Position numbers and translations under genes: made by a program. The notes beneath the pieces are model-generated. The model was not told where the DNA came from. It searched no databases and saw nothing but the letters and a program-made list of their open reading frames with translations. From NCBI GenBank assembly GCA_013365365.1, contig JABVXU010000532.1, forward strand, positions 1-36,722: 36,722 nt of DNA, read 5' to 3'. Below, one piece after another: positions 35,612 to 36,722 of this stretch. Position 1 is the stretch's first letter; the number at the start of each line of letters is the position of its first letter. The stretch comes from Cruorifilaria tuberocauda (Eukaryota; Nematoda; Chromadorea; Rhabditida; Onchocercidae).

Positions 35612-35749
35612 ATGGCGCTAAAAATTGATAATAAAATGATAATTATGACTGTAACAACGCTGCTATCATCAATTGGTATGTACAAAATGGGTATGATGGA
35701 TTGGATGTTCAAGAAAAATGATAGCAAAGATAAGACAACTGGCAAATAA
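35612..35749 (+). CDS. Small single-span membrane protein candidate, 45 aa
   Basis: Not recognised. The frame reads MALKIDNKMIIMTVTTLLSS, then IGMYKMGMMDWMFKKNDSKD and KTTGK, then stop. A hydrophobic, Met-rich segment spans about residues 9-31, and a charged hydrophilic tail follows. Composition in and just upstream of it (35484-35610) is less AT-rich than the flanks. A TTTTTGTAAG sequence about 20 bases before the ATG could serve as a leader trans-splice acceptor. AATAAA lies 180 bases downstream. The layout of tiny protein, acceptor and poly(A) signal is plausible for a nematode micro-gene, but chance cannot be excluded. Confidence 0.4.
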   Translation: MALKIDNKMIIMTVTTLLSSIGMYKMGMMDWMFKKNDSKDKTTGK

Positions 35750-35930
35750 GAATGACAAAATTTTTCCTTGCCCAATGAAATTTTCAAAAACTCAACGATT
35801 CACTGATTCAAGGATGCAAGCTGAATTATTAGCATAATTTTTAAAACTTTATGCATGAAACTTTATGTATACGATTATCTTATACAATTCAACTGATCAT
35901 GTATGTATTAAGAAAAAAGAACTCGTATTG

Positions 35931-35936
35931 AATAAA
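35931..35936 (+). terminator. Candidate poly(A) signal of the 45-aa gene
   Basis: AATAAA downstream of the stop at 35749. Confidence 0.35.
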
Positions 35937-36439
35937 TAATTTTGAAAATGTTGATTTGTACATTTAAGATTTAAATTGAACAACATATATTTACCTGATA
36001 ATGATTTTAAGTTAAAGAAAGTTAGATGATGTTAACTTTTCAAATAATCATATCAATCATTTAGCGCTTTCTGCTTTTATATCATGCTGATCTTTTTACA
36101 AATTACATGTTATCATTTATGAGTCAAATAAAAATGTTTAGAATATTTAAAGTAAATATGAGTAAAACGAAAACGATTGGAATATCTAAATTAAACATAA
36201 TACATTGTAACAATACTTTTACTCAACAAAAACAAAAAAAAAATATTGCAAATTTTGATTGATTAATAATAAATTATAATTATGAAAAGTTTGATTATAA
36301 TATTTCAGTGAAGATAAATTGCCATTTTGTTATCAGTAAAAGATAATTTTTTCTTTCTAAAAATGTCCAATTTATCATTTCTCTTTTGTTATGAAATTAA
36401 AGAATAATTCTTAGATTGCACATTTTTATACATGCACAT
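35937..36439. other. AT-rich spacer, no gene seen
   Basis: No supported coding exon or RNA gene. Confidence 0.5.
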
Positions 36440-36722
36440 TTTATCTATGCAAATTTTACAATGCACATTTTCAGATGCACATTTTGCACATTCTGCACAT
36501 CTGCACATTTCTCACATTTCGCACATTTTGCACATTTGCACATTTGCACATTTTGCACATTCTGTACATTTGCACATTTTGCATATTTTGCGTATTTTGC
36601 ACATTTTGCACATTTGCACATTTTGCACATTCTGTACATTTGCACATTTTGCATATTTTGCGTATTTTGCACATTTTGCACATCTGCACATTTTGCACAT
36701 TTTGCATATTTTGCGTATTTTG
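36440..36722. repeat. GCACATTTT tandem array, open at the window edge
   Basis: Short units of the form TTTTGCACA, TTTGCACA and TTCTGCACA, with GCATATTTTGCGTATTTT variants. A higher-order period of 70 bp is visible from the phrase TTCTGTACATTTGCACATTT at about 36560 and 36630. The array continues past 36722. Minus-strand Met/Gln/Asn/Val/Cys-rich frames are readings of the repeat. Confidence 0.93.

Noticed and set aside
36445..36707. Met/Gln/Asn/Val/Cys repeat proteins on the minus strand
   Set aside because: They arise from the 9-12 base tandem repeat in all three frames and end with the array.

Overview
The window is AT-rich nuclear DNA of a metazoan whose genes are split into many short exons by small GT-AG introns with T-rich TTTCAG-type acceptors. 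A perfect 22/22 copy of the nematode SL1 spliced leader (27442-27463, minus strand), acceptor sites a few bases upstream of start codons, and a cyclophilin-RRM gene followed closely by an SF1 gene all point to a nematode. The AT richness, intron style and microsatellite load would fit a filarial worm; that last step is inference.

Layout. 1-1540: purine (GA) tracts and a four-copy AT-rich satellite of about 165 bp. 3701-9803 (+): a 16-exon BTB-BACK-Kelch gene, best matched by KLHL8 / kel-8 (CUL3 ubiquitin-ligase adaptor). 9804-12717: spacer with a striking 38-bp G/T-rich minisatellite of about ten copies. 12718-15034 (+): seven-exon cyclophilin E / cyn-13 (RRM plus PPIase). 15445-21800 (+): 14-exon splicing factor SF1 / sfa-1 (RS domain, KSRW, KH-QUA2, two zinc knuckles, Pro-rich tail). 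The two splicing genes lie head-to-tail and look like a two-gene operon. 21801-28750: gene-free, very AT-rich, with small tandem repeats, a TG microsatellite and an odd SL1-bearing segment. 28751-29528 (-): three coding exons of an unrecognised charged protein, with a probable 5' UTR exon near 30.2 kb. 31277-35749: several small, unrecognised candidate genes, among them a Thr-rich mucin-like protein with a C-terminal membrane span and two tiny single-span proteins. 36440-36722: a GCACATTTT-type tandem array that runs off the window.

The recognised genes fall into two themes: protein turnover (kel-8) and pre-mRNA splicing (cyn-13 with spliceosome-associated PPIase and RNA-binding domains; sfa-1 as branch-point binding protein). 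Exon borders were chosen so that every junction has GT/AG and the reading phase is kept. No transcript data were available, so borders in the unrecognised genes are predictions.
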